DNA of 32,547 nt. Source: Rhodocyclales bacterium (GTDB taxonomy: Bacteria; Pseudomonadota; Gammaproteobacteria; Burkholderiales; Rhodocyclaceae). The notes under the pieces are model-generated. The model was not told where the DNA came from. It worked only from the letters and a program-made list of their open reading frames with translations, and did no database searches. Position numbers and translations under genes: made by a program. Location: NCBI GenBank assembly GCA_003105015.1, contig PQAF01000036.1, forward strand, positions 1-32,547. The letters are read 5' to 3'. Within the stretch, counting starts at the first letter, position 1; each line of letters begins with the position of its first letter. Below, piece by piece: positions 16,821-25,805 of this stretch.

Positions 16821-16992
16821 GCGCTCTCCCTTTTGGGATGGCCGCAGATTACGCCCGCGGCAAACCGGCCAAGCCGGCAAATAGGAGGCAAAAATTGCCG
16901 CTTATCTCCAGAACGCTTCTTGCATGGCATGGGCAGAATGCCGCCAGATGCCCGGGACCCGATCCGGCAAACTCGAACGAACGGTGGTTTAT

Positions 16993-18648
16993 ATGGCCGA
17001 TACGCAATTCTCGCTTGCCGCCTTCATGCGGCTGCCCATGCAGCAGAAGCTGCTGACCATCATCGCCCTGTCGATGGTGACGGCGATCGTGGTCGCCGGG
17101 TGGACCTGGACGCGCACGCCGACCTTCGCCGTGCTGTTCACCAACATTTCGGAGCGCGACGGCGGCAACATCATTGCCGCGCTGCAGCAGATGAACGTCC
17201 CCTTCAAGTTCTCCGAGTCCGGCGGCGCCATCCTGGTGCCGCAGCAACAGGTGCACGAGCTGCGCATGCGCCTCGCCTCGCAGGGCCTGCCCAAGGGCGG
17301 CCTGGTCGGCTTCGAGCTGATGGAGAACCAGAAGCTCGGCATGTCGCAGTTCATCGAGCAGATCAACTTCCAGCGCGCCCTCGAAGGCGAGTTGTCGCGC
17401 TCCATCCAGTCGCTCGCCGCGGTAGCGGGCGCGCGCGTGCACCTCGCCATCCCCAAGCAGACCGGCTTCATGCGCGACGACCAGAAGCCATCCGCCTCCG
17501 TCGTGCTCAATGTCCACCCCGGCCGCAACCTCGACGCGAACCAGGTGGCCGGCATCGCCCACATGGTCGCTTCCAGCGTGCCGCACCTGCCCGCCGCCAA
17601 CGTCAGCGTGATCGACCAGAACGGCAACCTGCTCTCTTCCGAAAAGGCCAGCGGCCGCGCCGCCGGCCTCGATGCGACGCAACTGAAATACGTTCAGGAA
17701 ATCGAGTCAAGCTACGTCCGCCGCATCGAGACCATCCTCGCGCCCCTGGTCGGGCCCGGCAATTTCCGCGCCCAGGTCACGGCCGACGTCGATTTCTCGC
17801 AATCGGAACAGGTCGCCGAGATCTACAAACCCAACCCGCCCGCCGAGGCCTCGATCCGCAGCCAGCAGGTGAGCGAGGATGCCAGCGGCAGGCCGACGGC
17901 CGCCGGCGTGCCCGGCGCCCTCTCCAACCAGCCGCCGGTGCCGGCCACCGCGCCGCTGACCACGCCGCCCGCCCCCGGCACGCCGGGTGCGCCTGCCGGC
18001 GCAACCGCCCCGGCAGGCACCGCCACCACGACGACCGCAACCGCCGTCCTGGCCGCGCAGGGACGCCGCGACGCCACCACCAATTACGAGCTCGACAAGA
18101 CCATCCGCCACGTGCGCCAGCCGGTCGGCGCCATCAAGCGCCTGTCCGTGGCGGTGGTGGTCAATCACCGCAAGGAGGTGGCGCAGGACGGCAAGGCCAG
18201 CTTCAAGCCGCTCGCCGCCAGGGAGATGGCGCAGATCAACGACCTCGTCAAGGAAGCCATGGGTTATAGCAAGGACCGGGGCGACACGCTGAACGTGCAG
18301 AACAGCCCCTTCGCCACCGGCGAAAAGGCGGATGCGCCGGAAACGCCGATCTGGAAGAACCCGACCGTCATCGGCTGGGCGCTGGAGGGATTGAAATACC
18401 TGGTCTTCGCCGGGCTGGCCGGTTACCTGTTCTTCGGCGTGGTGATGCCCTTCCTGCGCAGGCTGATGGCGCGCGCCGCGCAGATCCCGACCATGCAGGA
18501 AGAGGCCGCCTACGCCACGCCCGGCGTCATCGGCTACGACCAGAAGGTTCAGGCCGCGCGCGACCTGGCCCGCCAGGAGCCGAAGGCGGTGGCGACGGTG
18601 ATCAAGGACTGGGTCGGCGGCAACCAGCCGGCCGGCAAGGTCCAGTAA
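16993..18648 (+). CDS. fliF: Flagellar MS-ring protein FliF
   Basis: A 551-residue inner-membrane ring protein of usual length. It has a first transmembrane helix (about 20-40, LLTIIALSMVTAIVVAG), ring-building motif domains including ISERDGGNIIAALQQMNVPF and GELSRSIQSLAAVAGARVHL, a Pro/Thr/Ala-rich disordered linker (about 315-350), and a second membrane helix near 466-490 (YLVFAGLAGYLFFGVVMPFL) followed by the FliG-binding tail. ATG 16993 fits the family N-terminus; there is no strong Shine-Dalgarno. The 172 bases between flrB and fliF hold no convincing sigma54 or sigma28 site. fliG follows after 15 bases. Confidence 0.96.
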   Translation: MADTQFSLAAFMRLPMQQKLLTIIALSMVTAIVVAGWTWTRTPTFAVLFTNISERDGGNIIAALQQMNVPFKFSESGGAILVPQQQVHELRMRLASQGLPKGGLVGFELMENQKLGMSQFIEQINFQRALEGELSRSIQSLAAVAGARVHLAIPKQTGFMRDDQKPSASVVLNVHPGRNLDANQVAGIAHMVASSVPHLPAANVSVIDQNGNLLSSEKASGRAAGLDATQLKYVQEIESSYVRRIETILAPLVGPGNFRAQVTADVDFSQSEQVAEIYKPNPPAEASIRSQQVSEDASGRPTAAGVPGALSNQPPVPATAPLTTPPAPGTPGAPAGATAPAGTATTTTATAVLAAQGRRDATTNYELDKTIRHVRQPVGAIKRLSVAVVVNHRKEVAQDGKASFKPLAAREMAQINDLVKEAMGYSKDRGDTLNVQNSPFATGEKADAPETPIWKNPTVIGWALEGLKYLVFAGLAGYLFFGVVMPFLRRLMARAAQIPTMQEEAAYATPGVIGYDQKVQAARDLARQEPKAVATVIKDWVGGNQPAGKVQ

Positions 18649-18663
18649 GAGGGGCTCGACGTC

Positions 18664-19659
18664 ATGGCCAACGAAGACGGCATCACCAAGAGCGCCATGC
18701 TGCTGCTGACCCTCGGCGAGGACGAGGCGGCGGAAGTGCTCAAGCATCTCGGTCCGCGCGAAGTGCAGAAGCTGGGCGCCGCCATGGCGACCCTGCGTTC
18801 CGTGCCACGCGACAAGGTCGAGGCGGTGGTCGACGCGTTCTACGAGGAAACCCTGCGCGGCGCCCCGGTCACGGCCGATGAGGAGTACATCCGCGGCATG
18901 CTGACCAAGGCCCTGGGCGACGACCGCGCCGCCAACCTGATCTCGCGCATCCTGCAGGGCGGCGACACGGCCGGCATCGAGAGCCTGAAATGGATGGACG
19001 CCCCGACGGTCGCCGAGCTGATCAAGAACGAACACCCGCAGATCATCGCCACCATCATGGTGCACCTCGAGTTCGACCATGCCGGCGAGATCCTCAAGCA
19101 TTTCACCGACCGGCTGAGGAACGACGTCCTGCTGCGCATCGCCACGCTCGACGGCGTGCAGCCGACCGCGCTGCAGGAACTCAACGACGCCCTCACCCGC
19201 ATCCTGTCAGGATCGGCCAACATCAAGAAGACCGCCATGGGCGGCGTGCGCACCGCGGCGGAAATCCTCAACTTCGTCGGCACCGCGCACGAGACGGCGA
19301 TCATCGACAACGTGCGCGAATACGATCCGGACCTGGCGCAGAAGATCATCGACGAGATGTTCGTCTTCGAGAACCTGATCGACGTGGACGACCGCGGCAT
19401 CCAGCTGTTGCTGCGCGAAGTCCAGTCGGAATCGCTGATCCTCGCCCTCAAGGGCGCCAACGACGCCATGCGCGAGAAGGTCTTCAAAAACATGTCGCAG
19501 CGCGCCGCCGAAATGCTGCGCGAGGACCTCGAGTCGAAGGGCCCGGTGCGCCTGTCCGAAGTCGAGCGCGAACAGAAGGAAATCCTCAAGATCGCCCGCC
19601 GCCTCGCCGACGAAGGCCAGATCCAGCTCGGCGGCAAGGGCGAGGACGAATATGTGTAA
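18664..19659 (+). CDS. fliG: Flagellar motor switch protein FliG
   Basis: A 331-residue C-ring protein. Its N-terminal FliF-binding domain starts with [20 protein letters not shown]. The middle domain carries the EHPQ motif ([13 protein letters not shown]), and the C-terminal torque domain has [20 protein letters not shown] and conserved charged residues that face MotA. FliG couples stator action to rotor turning. It lies 15 bases after fliF. The intercistronic space to fliH is filled by a heptanucleotide repeat cluster. Confidence 0.97.
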   Translation: MANEDGITKSAMLLLTLGEDEAAEVLKHLGPREVQKLGAAMATLRSVPRDKVEAVVDAFYEETLRGAPVTADEEYIRGMLTKALGDDRAANLISRILQGGDTAGIESLKWMDAPTVAELIKNEHPQIIATIMVHLEFDHAGEILKHFTDRLRNDVLLRIATLDGVQPTALQELNDALTRILSGSANIKKTAMGGVRTAAEILNFVGTAHETAIIDNVREYDPDLAQKIIDEMFVFENLIDVDDRGIQLLLREVQSESLILALKGANDAMREKVFKNMSQRAAEMLREDLESKGPVRLSEVEREQKEILKIARRLADEGQIQLGGKGEDEYV

Positions 19660-19660
19660 G

Positions 19661-19732
19661 TTTCAAGTTATCAGTTGTCAGTGGGCAGTTGGCAGGAACA
19701 CAAACTGACAGCTGCAAACTGCCCACTGAACA
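19661..19732. repeat. Heptanucleotide repeat cluster with inverted arms (fliG-fliH gap)
   Basis: Five imperfect 7-base units run forward (TTTCAAG, TTATCAG, TTGTCAG, TGGGCAG, TTGGCAG; 19661-19695). After a nine-base spacer, four complementary-type units follow (CTGACAG, CTGCAAA, CTGCCCA, CTGAACA; 19705-19732). Positions 19678-19695 and 19712-19729 pair at 17 of 18 positions, so the transcript can form a long hairpin. A related cluster lies at 25673-25756. I do not recognise a named family. Confidence 0.8.
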
Positions 19733-19737
19733 CTCCC

Positions 19738-20376
19738 ATGAGCGTCATCATCCCCAAGGAAAACCTCACGGCCTGGCAACGCTGGGAACTGGGCAGCTTC
19801 GACCAGAAAAAGGCCGCCCCCGCCGCCCCGCCGAAAAGGGGGGGCGCGGCAAGCCGGCTGCCTACCGCCGAGGACATCGACCGCATCCACCGCGATGCCC
19901 ACAAGCAGGGCTACGACGCCGGCTACGAGGAAGGCACGGCGCGGGCGCGCATGGAAGCCCTGCGACTGCACACGCTGGTCGAGCAGCTGGAAGCCGCGCT
20001 CGGCGAATTCGACCAGCAGGTCGCCGAGGAACTGCTCGGCCTCTCCCTCGAGGTTGCGCGCCAGGTGCTGCGCCAGACGATCGCCGCCCGGCCGACCGTG
20101 ATCCTCGACGTCGTGCGCGAGGCGCTGGCGCAGCTGCCCCACCAGCATGCCGCCCTCTACCTGCATCCGGAGGACGCTTCGCTGGTGCGCTCCTACCTCG
20201 GCGACCAGCTCGCCCATCTCGGCCACCGCATCCTCGAGGAGCCCGGCATCGCCCGCGGCGGCCTGCGCATGGAAGCCGGCGGCAGCCACCTCGACGCCAG
20301 CGTGGAGATGCGCTGGAAGCGCGTCATCGAGGGCATGGGCGCGACCGGCGAGTGGGTGGAGCCCGCTCCGGAATGA
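19738..20376 (+). CDS. fliH: Flagellar export ATPase regulator FliH
   Basis: A 212-residue cytoplasmic protein that binds FliI and FliN and helps dock the export ATPase. It shows the N-terminal FliI/FlhA contact segment with tryptophans ([10 protein letters not shown]), a helical middle with the [19 protein letters not shown] glycine-repeat-like stretch, and the C-terminal FliH domain ([20 protein letters not shown] to the end). ATG 19738 starts the recognisable protein; in-frame codons upstream are within the repeat. No Shine-Dalgarno precedes it because the repeat occupies the leader, which may lower translation. It overlaps fliI by four bases (ATGA). Confidence 0.92.
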   Translation: MSVIIPKENLTAWQRWELGSFDQKKAAPAAPPKRGGAASRLPTAEDIDRIHRDAHKQGYDAGYEEGTARARMEALRLHTLVEQLEAALGEFDQQVAEELLGLSLEVARQVLRQTIAARPTVILDVVREALAQLPHQHAALYLHPEDASLVRSYLGDQLAHLGHRILEEPGIARGGLRMEAGGSHLDASVEMRWKRVIEGMGATGEWVEPAPE

Positions 20377-21776
20377 ACCCGCACCAGGAGAAATGGGGCG
20401 GCTTCCTCAGGAATTGCCGCGACCTGGCCGGCAACGCCAGCCCCTTCCAGATCAGCGGCCGGCTCACCCGCATCAACGGCCTCGTCATGGAGGCGGCCGG
20501 CCTCAAGCTGCCGCTCGGCTCCGGCTGCCACGTCGCGCTGCCCGGCGGCGCGGCGGTGGAGGCCGAGGTGGTCGGCTTCTCCGGCGAGAAACTGTTCATG
20601 ATGCCGACCGACGACGTCTACGGCCTGGCGCCGGGCGCCCACGTGGTGCCGCTCGAGAGCCGCCAGGAACTGCCGGCGGTCACCGACGGATTGCGGCCGA
20701 ACCGGCGCCTCTCCGACCGCGCCAAGCACCTGCCGGTGGGCGACGAACTGCTGGGGCGCGTGCTCGACGGCGCCGGGCGGCCGCTCGACAGCCTCGGGCC
20801 GCTCAACACCCGGCACACGCGCTCCCTGCAAAGCCGGCCCTTCAATCCGCTGCAGCGCGCCCCCATCGAAAGCTCGCTCGACGTCGGCATCCGCGCCATC
20901 AACTCGATGCTCACCGTCGGCCGCGGCCAGCGCCTCGGCCTGTTCGCCGGCTCCGGTGTGGGAAAAAGCGTGCTGCTCGGCATGATGGCGCGCTTCACCG
21001 CCGCCGAGGTGATCGTCGTCGGCCTGATCGGCGAACGCGGCCGCGAAGTGAAGGAATTCATCGAGAACATCCTCGGCCCCGACGGCCGCAAACGCTCCGT
21101 GGTGGTCGCCGCGCCGGCCGACACCAGCCCGCTGATGCGCCTGCAGGGGGCCGCCTACGCCACCACCATCGCCGAGCATTTCCGCGACCAGGGCCGCCAC
21201 GTCCTGCTCATCATGGATTCGCTGACGCGCTACGCCATGGCGCAGCGGGAAATTGCGCTGGCCATCGGCGAGCCGCCGGTGACGCGCGGCTATCCGCCCT
21301 CCGTCTTCGCGCGCCTGCCGCAGCTCGTCGAGCGCGCCGGCAACGGCCCGGAAGGCGGCGGCTCGATCACCGCCTTCTACACGGTGCTCGCCGAGGGCGA
21401 CGACCAGCAGGACCCCATCGCCGATTCCGCGCGCGCCATCCTCGACGGCCATTTCGTCCTCTCGCGCCACCTCGCCGAGCAGGGCCACTACCCGGCCATC
21501 GACATCGAAGCCTCGATCTCCCGCGCCATGACCGGCCTGATCAAGCCGCTGCACCTGGACGTGGTGCGGCGCTTCAAGCATCTCTATTCGCGCTACCAGC
21601 GTTCGCGCGACCTGATCTCCGTCGGCGCCTATGCCGCCGGCTCCGACCCCACCCTGGACCAGGCCATCGCCATGCAGCCGGGCTTCGAGGCCTTCCTGCA
21701 GCAGGGGATGGACGAACGGGAGAACTACCAGGATGCGGTCCTCAAACTGCACCGCCTGTTCGGCCTCGAGCCCTGA
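20373..21776 (+). CDS. fliI: Flagellum-specific export ATPase FliI
   Basis: A 467-residue F1-beta-like ATPase that energises export and dissociates chaperone-cargo complexes. It has an N-terminal ring domain, Walker A AGSGVGKS (192-199), the [14 protein letters not shown] segment (217-230), Walker B region [18 protein letters not shown] and a C-terminal domain ending HRLFGLEP. The start at 20373 (ATGA overlap with the fliH stop) gives the standard N-terminus, [12 protein letters not shown]. Length and motifs are normal. Confidence 0.97.
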   Translation: MNPHQEKWGGFLRNCRDLAGNASPFQISGRLTRINGLVMEAAGLKLPLGSGCHVALPGGAAVEAEVVGFSGEKLFMMPTDDVYGLAPGAHVVPLESRQELPAVTDGLRPNRRLSDRAKHLPVGDELLGRVLDGAGRPLDSLGPLNTRHTRSLQSRPFNPLQRAPIESSLDVGIRAINSMLTVGRGQRLGLFAGSGVGKSVLLGMMARFTAAEVIVVGLIGERGREVKEFIENILGPDGRKRSVVVAAPADTSPLMRLQGAAYATTIAEHFRDQGRHVLLIMDSLTRYAMAQREIALAIGEPPVTRGYPPSVFARLPQLVERAGNGPEGGGSITAFYTVLAEGDDQQDPIADSARAILDGHFVLSRHLAEQGHYPAIDIEASISRAMTGLIKPLHLDVVRRFKHLYSRYQRSRDLISVGAYAAGSDPTLDQAIAMQPGFEAFLQQGMDERENYQDAVLKLHRLFGLEP

Positions 21777-21849
21777 GCCCTTCCGCGGCCAGTCAAACCT
21801 GCTAAAGTAAGGGCGTCCCCGAACCGTAATACCCGTCTGGAGCAGAAGG

Positions 21850-22290
21850 ATGAAGGCTTTTCCCCTGCAGTCGCTGCTTGACCTGTCGCAGACCCGCATG
21901 GACGACGCGGCGCGCAAGCTCGGCCAGTTGCTGGCCAGCGAGCAGGAAGTGGAAAAGACCCTCTCCCTGCTGGAGCAGTACCGCGAGGAGTACGAGGCGC
22001 GCTTTCGCCAGGCGGCCCAGACCGGGCTGACCCGCGAAGAATGGGGCAATTACCAGTCCTTCCTGGGCCGGCTCGACGAGGCCGTCTCCCAGCAGCGCGT
22101 CCTCGTCGAAGCCTCGAAACAGCGCACGGTGGACGGACAAAAGGAATGGCTGGACAAACGCAACCGGGTAAAGGCCTTCGACGCCCTGTCGCAAAGGCAC
22201 AAGGCCAACGAGGCGCACAGCGAGGCGAAGACCGAGCAGCGCGCCCAGGACGAACACGCGGCAAAATCCTACCGCCACGACGGGCGCTGA
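21850..22290 (+). CDS. fliJ: Flagellar export chaperone-escort protein FliJ
   Basis: A 146-residue, highly charged coiled-coil protein of usual FliJ length, starting KAFPLQSLLDLSQTRMDDAA and rich in Glu/Gln/Arg throughout. FliJ inserts in the FliI hexamer as a gamma-like stalk, contacts FlhA and recycles chaperones. GGAG lies seven bases before the ATG. A 73-base gap separates it from fliI; it contains a weak sigma28-like sequence that I did not accept. Confidence 0.94.
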   Translation: MKAFPLQSLLDLSQTRMDDAARKLGQLLASEQEVEKTLSLLEQYREEYEARFRQAAQTGLTREEWGNYQSFLGRLDEAVSQQRVLVEASKQRTVDGQKEWLDKRNRVKAFDALSQRHKANEAHSEAKTEQRAQDEHAAKSYRHDGR

Positions 22291-22318
22291 CCCCCCGTAT
22301 CGCATTGCCTTCGGCTCC

Positions 22319-22335
22319 TTGGCACGCCCCTTGCT
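22319..22335 (+). promoter_or_regulatory. sigma54 promoter of fliK (and probably fliLMNOPQR)
   Basis: TTGGCACGCCCCTTGCT is a perfect RpoN -24/-12 site (TGGCAC-N5-TTGCT, GG and GC ten bases apart). The predicted start near 22346 lies between fliJ and the fliK ATG, which rules out an upstream in-frame start at 22343. It would be an FlrC target. Confidence 0.9.
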
Positions 22336-22375
22336 GTAAGGGGTGCATGCAATCCGCCCAGCCCAGGAGCCAGCC

Positions 22376-23422
22376 ATGACGCAAGTATCCGCCGCCCCGC
22401 AGCCGTTGCCGGGCATCGCCCCCGTACAGGGCGCCGCCGAGGCGTCCGCCGGCGCCGAGGGCACGGCCGATTTCGCCGCGGTCCTCAGGGCGCAATTCGG
22501 CCAGCCGGCAAAAGACGCCCCCGCGGCAGAAATTCTTGCCGCCCTGCTGCCGGTCCAGGCAGCGGATGCCGCCGAGGAAGCGGTCCCGGCCGACGCCCTG
22601 CCAATCGCGCCCGACCTTGCCGCCCTGCTGCCCGTCCTGGCCTCCCTGATGCCGCAGGCGTCCGCCGGAACTGCCGCCCCGGCACAAGCGGTGGCCAATC
22701 CGGCCGGCAACCTGACGCCCTTGTCCGCTTCGCTGGACGGCGCCCCGCGCGTGGCCTCGCCCGCCCTGCCGGCGGAGGCGAACGCCGACGCGTCCGTTGC
22801 GGGAGAAGCCGCCGCGGCCCTCCTGCAGCCCGGCCGGCAGGCCGGCGAAGTTCCCGCACAGCCCCTTCAGGCCGAACTGGCGCAGGCGACAGCCGCTTCT
22901 CCGCAGATGCTGGTCGCGGCAGCCGAGACGGTCAGCCCGGCCGCAATGGCGCACGCCGCGGCCCCGCCCGCCCACGCATCCTCGGCGGACAACGCCCCCG
23001 CTGCCGTCCGCGTCGACACCCCGGTCGGCAGCCGCGGCTGGGATGCCGAGGTCGGACAGAAAGTCGTCCTGATGGTCAACCGCCTGGAGAGCCGCGCCGA
23101 ACTGACCCTCACGCCGCCGCAAATGGGCCGGGTGGAAGTCTCCATCTCGGTCAACGGCGACCAGACCAGCGCCGCCTTCGTTGCCGCCAGCCCCGCCGCG
23201 CGCGAGGCGCTGGAGCAGGCCCTGCCGCGCCTGCGCGAGATCCTGGCCGAAGCCGGCATCGCGCTCGGCCAGGCCAGCGTCAATGCCGAATCGCCCCGCC
23301 AGGACCGGGAAGGGACGCCGGCGGAGCAACGCGCCGGCAACCGCAACGTCGAATCTGCCGGCGCCGCCGCCCCCGCGCAATGGCTGCGGCGCAGCGAAGG
23401 GCTGGTCGATACGTTCGCATGA
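22376..23422 (+). CDS. fliK: Flagellar hook-length control protein FliK
   Basis: A 348-residue protein with the FliK design: a long low-complexity Ala/Pro/Val-rich ruler (about 1-215) and a compact C-terminal Flg_hook domain (about 225-310) with LMVNRLESRAELTLTPPQMG and RVEVSISVNGDQTSAAFVA. This domain contacts FlhB and ends hook export when the hook reaches length. ATG 22376 lies six bases after AGGAG and downstream of the predicted sigma54 start point. Position between fliJ and fliL is canonical. A second FliK-like gene is at 11646-12701. Confidence 0.93.
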   Translation: MTQVSAAPQPLPGIAPVQGAAEASAGAEGTADFAAVLRAQFGQPAKDAPAAEILAALLPVQAADAAEEAVPADALPIAPDLAALLPVLASLMPQASAGTAAPAQAVANPAGNLTPLSASLDGAPRVASPALPAEANADASVAGEAAAALLQPGRQAGEVPAQPLQAELAQATAASPQMLVAAAETVSPAAMAHAAAPPAHASSADNAPAAVRVDTPVGSRGWDAEVGQKVVLMVNRLESRAELTLTPPQMGRVEVSISVNGDQTSAAFVAASPAAREALEQALPRLREILAEAGIALGQASVNAESPRQDREGTPAEQRAGNRNVESAGAAAPAQWLRRSEGLVDTFA

Positions 23423-23458
23423 CGCCAATTGGGGGTGGAGTCGCCCTCATTTCGACGT

Positions 23459-23486
23459 TTGAACCGCGATTGCACGCAAAGATAAT
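23459..23486 (+). promoter_or_regulatory. Candidate sigma70 promoter upstream of fliL
   Basis: TTGAAC (23459-23464) and GATAAT (23481-23486) are spaced by 16 bases, in an A+T-richer patch between fliK and fliL. It could add a basal promoter for fliLMNOPQR. It rests only on sequence match. Confidence 0.35.
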
Positions 23487-23511
23487 GAAAGCCATCGTTC
23501 AGGAGTGATTC

Positions 23512-24255
23512 ATGGCGAAAGCGCCGCCGAAAAAAGAGGAAAAAAAACCCGACGCCGCAGCAGAGGATGGCGAGCAGCCGCCCAAGAAGAAGGGCAAGCT
23601 GCCGCTGATCCTGGGCCTGGTCGTCCTGCTGGCCGCGGGCGGCGGCGGCGCCTGGTTCTTCCTGTTCAAGGACCAGGGCGCCGCCGACGCTGCGCAGCAA
23701 GGCGCCCAGGCGCAGGCGCCGAAGCCGCCGGTTTTCGTGCCGCTCGACATGTTCACCGTCAACCTCGCGGCCGACGAGGGCGGCCAGTTCCTGCAGGTCG
23801 GCGCCACGCTGCGGGTGCTCGACCAGGCCGCCGCCGACGCCGTCAAGCAATACATGCCGGAAGTCCGCCACCGCACGCTCGGCCTGCTGGCCTCGAAGAA
23901 GCCCTCGCAGATCACCACCGCCGAAGGCCGCGAGCGGCTGGCCGAGGAGCTCCGCCAGCACGTGAACAACATCCTGCTGGCGGCCGCCGGCCGGCCGGTC
24001 AAGCCGATCGCGCTCGACGTGCCGCAGCCGGCGGATGAAGCGGCGCCCGCAGCCGAGGCCAAGCCGGCGGAGGCGGCGGCAGAAGCCCCCAAACCCGCCG
24101 AGGGCGAGGCCCCGCAGGAAGGCGCGCCGGCCGAAGCCGCTGCGCCGGCCGCAGCCGCACCGGCGCCCGCGCCGAAGCCGGCCACCCTGCTCTCCAGGGC
24201 GGCGGCCGACGATCCGGTGCAGAGCGTGTTCTTCACCTCCTTCATCATTCAGTAG
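23512..24255 (+). CDS. fliL: Flagellar basal-body-associated protein FliL, with a low-complexity insertion
   Basis: A 247-residue protein with a Lys-rich cytoplasmic start, one membrane helix (about 30-52) and a periplasmic FliL domain (FVPLDMFTVNLAADEGGQFLQV, then helical ERLAEELRQHVNNILL). FliL surrounds the stator and supports torque. It is much longer than the usual 150-175 residues. The conserved last strand (SVFFTSFIIQ) is split from the rest by an Ala/Pro/Glu-rich stretch (about 172-229) that looks like an unstructured insertion. AGGAG precedes the ATG at 23512. fliM follows after 11 bases. Confidence 0.93.
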   Translation: MAKAPPKKEEKKPDAAAEDGEQPPKKKGKLPLILGLVVLLAAGGGGAWFFLFKDQGAADAAQQGAQAQAPKPPVFVPLDMFTVNLAADEGGQFLQVGATLRVLDQAAADAVKQYMPEVRHRTLGLLASKKPSQITTAEGRERLAEELRQHVNNILLAAAGRPVKPIALDVPQPADEAAPAAEAKPAEAAAEAPKPAEGEAPQEGAPAEAAAPAAAAPAPAPKPATLLSRAAADDPVQSVFFTSFIIQ

Positions 24256-24266
24256 GCGCCTAGGCC

Positions 24267-25250
24267 ATGGCACAGGATTTTCTCTCCCAGGAAGAAGTCG
24301 ACGCCCTGCTGAAGGGCGTCACGGGCGAGACCGAGGAGCCCGAGAAGGCGGAGGACGGCGGCGGCATCCGCAAGTACGACGTCGGCCGCCAGGAGCGCAT
24401 CGTGCGCGGCCGCATGCCGACGATGGAGCTCATCAACGAGCGCTTCGCCCGCTACCTGCGCATCGGCCTGTTCAACTACATGCACCGCACGACGGAAATC
24501 TCGCTCGGGCCGATCCGCGTGCAGAAATACAGCGAGTTCATCCGCAACCTGGTGGTGCCGACCAACCTCAACCTGGTGCACTTCAAGCCGCTGCGCGGCA
24601 CCGGCATGATCGTGCTCGACCCGAACCTGGTGTTCCTGGTCGTGGACAACATGTTCGGCGGCGACGGCCGCTTCCACACCCGGGTCGAGGGGCGCGACTT
24701 CACGGCGACGGAGCAGCGCATCATCCATGGCCTGCTCAACGTGATCTTCACCGAGTTCGAGAAGGCCTGGAAGCCGGTCTTCGAGCTGAAGCTCGAATAC
24801 ATCCGCTCCGAGATGAACTCGCAGTTCGCCAACATCGCCACGCCGAGCGAGATCGTCGTCGCCTACACCATCTCCCTCGAGTTTTCCGGCTCGACGGCGG
24901 AAATGCACGTCTGCCTGCCCTACTCGATGGTCGAGCCGATCCGCGACGTGCTCTACAGTTCGATGCAGAGCGACCACCTCGTCTCCGACAAGCGCTGGAT
25001 CGGCACCCTGACCCGTCAGTTGCAGTCGGCGAACGTGGAGCTGGTGGCCAATCTCGGCACAACGGAGGTCACGCTGGGCCAGATCCGCAACCTGAAGGCC
25101 GGCGACGTCATCCCTTTCGATATCGACGAGACCATCACCGTCGAGGTGGACCACGTGCCGGTGATGGAATGCCGCTACGGGCTGCAGCACGGCCAGTATG
25201 CCCTGAAGGTCGAGCGCTTCATCGCACCCGACAAAACCGAAAAACACTGA
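24267..25250 (+). CDS. fliM: Flagellar motor switch protein FliM
   Basis: A 327-residue C-ring protein of normal length. It has the N-terminal CheY-P binding peptide FLSQEEVDALLKGV (5-18), a middle CheC-like domain (about 45-240) containing the GGDG of FGGDGRFHTRVEGRDFT, and a C-terminal FliN-like domain (about 250-320). FliM binds phospho-CheY and sets rotation direction. The leader between fliL and fliM is a TAGGCGCCTA palindrome that includes the fliL stop; no clear Shine-Dalgarno is seen. Confidence 0.97.
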   Translation: MAQDFLSQEEVDALLKGVTGETEEPEKAEDGGGIRKYDVGRQERIVRGRMPTMELINERFARYLRIGLFNYMHRTTEISLGPIRVQKYSEFIRNLVVPTNLNLVHFKPLRGTGMIVLDPNLVFLVVDNMFGGDGRFHTRVEGRDFTATEQRIIHGLLNVIFTEFEKAWKPVFELKLEYIRSEMNSQFANIATPSEIVVAYTISLEFSGSTAEMHVCLPYSMVEPIRDVLYSSMQSDHLVSDKRWIGTLTRQLQSANVELVANLGTTEVTLGQIRNLKAGDVIPFDIDETITVEVDHVPVMECRYGLQHGQYALKVERFIAPDKTEKH

Positions 25251-25267
25251 ACAGACAGGAGGACACC

Positions 25268-25669
25268 ATGTCCGAAGCCAATACTGCAGAACAGGTCAGC
25301 GAAGACGATTGGGCCGCCGCCATGGGCGAGCAGGCCGCCGCCGACGCCAAGGCGCAGCCGGCCGACATCTTCCAGCCGCTCGGCGAAGGCGCCAAGGCCG
25401 CCGCGATGCAGGATTTCGACATGATCCTCGACATCCCGGTGCAGATGACCGTCGAGCTTGGCCGCACCAAGATCTCGATCCGCAACCTGCTCCAGCTGGC
25501 GCACGGCTCGATCGTCGAGCTGGACGCCCTGGCCGGCGAGCCGATGGACGTGCTGGTCAACGGCACCCTGATCGCGCAAGGCGAGGTGGTGGTGGTCAAC
25601 GACAAGTTCGGCATCCGCCTCACCGACATCATCACGCCGAGCGAGCGGATGCGGAAGTTGAACAGATAG
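25268..25669 (+). CDS. fliN: Flagellar motor switch protein FliN
   Basis: A 133-residue protein with a variable acidic N-terminus and the conserved SpoA domain (about 50-130) including ILDIPVQMTVELGRTKISIR and VNDKFGIRLTDIITPSERM. FliN lines the base of the C ring and docks FliH. ATG 25268 follows AGGAGG by five bases, and the gap from fliM is 17 bases. A heptanucleotide repeat cluster starts four bases after the stop. Confidence 0.97.
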   Translation: MSEANTAEQVSEDDWAAAMGEQAAADAKAQPADIFQPLGEGAKAAAMQDFDMILDIPVQMTVELGRTKISIRNLLQLAHGSIVELDALAGEPMDVLVNGTLIAQGEVVVVNDKFGIRLTDIITPSERMRKLNR

Positions 25670-25672
25670 TAG

Positions 25673-25756
25673 TTGGCAGTTGGCAGCGTAGAACCCCAAT
25701 GGCGCCACTGCCCACTGCCCACTGCCAACTGCAAACTGCCCACTGCCAACTGAAAA
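25673..25756. repeat. Heptanucleotide repeat cluster (fliN-fliO gap)
   Basis: Two TTGGCAG units (25673-25686) are followed after 21 bases by seven tandem units of form CTGCCMA: CTGCCCA twice, CTGCCAA, CTGCAAA, CTGCCCA, CTGCCAA and CTGAAAA (25708-25756). Forward and reverse units are complementary, as in the cluster at 19661-19732, so the two are the same repeat type at two sites in this operon. Confidence 0.82.
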
Positions 25757-25805
25757 TCGAATAGCGGCAATTTTCGCCGCCTAATCCCCGCCTCGCCCGC
25801 CCCGC

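Noticed and set aside
16821..16992. Possible sigma54 sites between flrB and fliF, on either strand
   Set aside because: The best candidates (TGGCAT near 16926 and TGGCCG on the minus strand) lack a properly spaced TTGC, so none is convincing.
18990..20372. Long reading frame continuing upstream of fliI through fliG and fliH
   Set aside because: It is an open frame in GC-rich DNA opposite the codon pattern of real genes. FliI homology begins only at 20373.
21803..21830. sigma28-like sequence upstream of fliJ (TAAAGTAA, 12 bases, ACCGTAAT)
   Set aside because: The spacer is one base too long and the -10 half matches poorly. fliJ is also an unlikely late gene.
25708..25756. Considered as a CRISPR array
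   Set aside because: Units are 7 bases, contiguous and imperfect, without spacers, so it is a simple tandem repeat.
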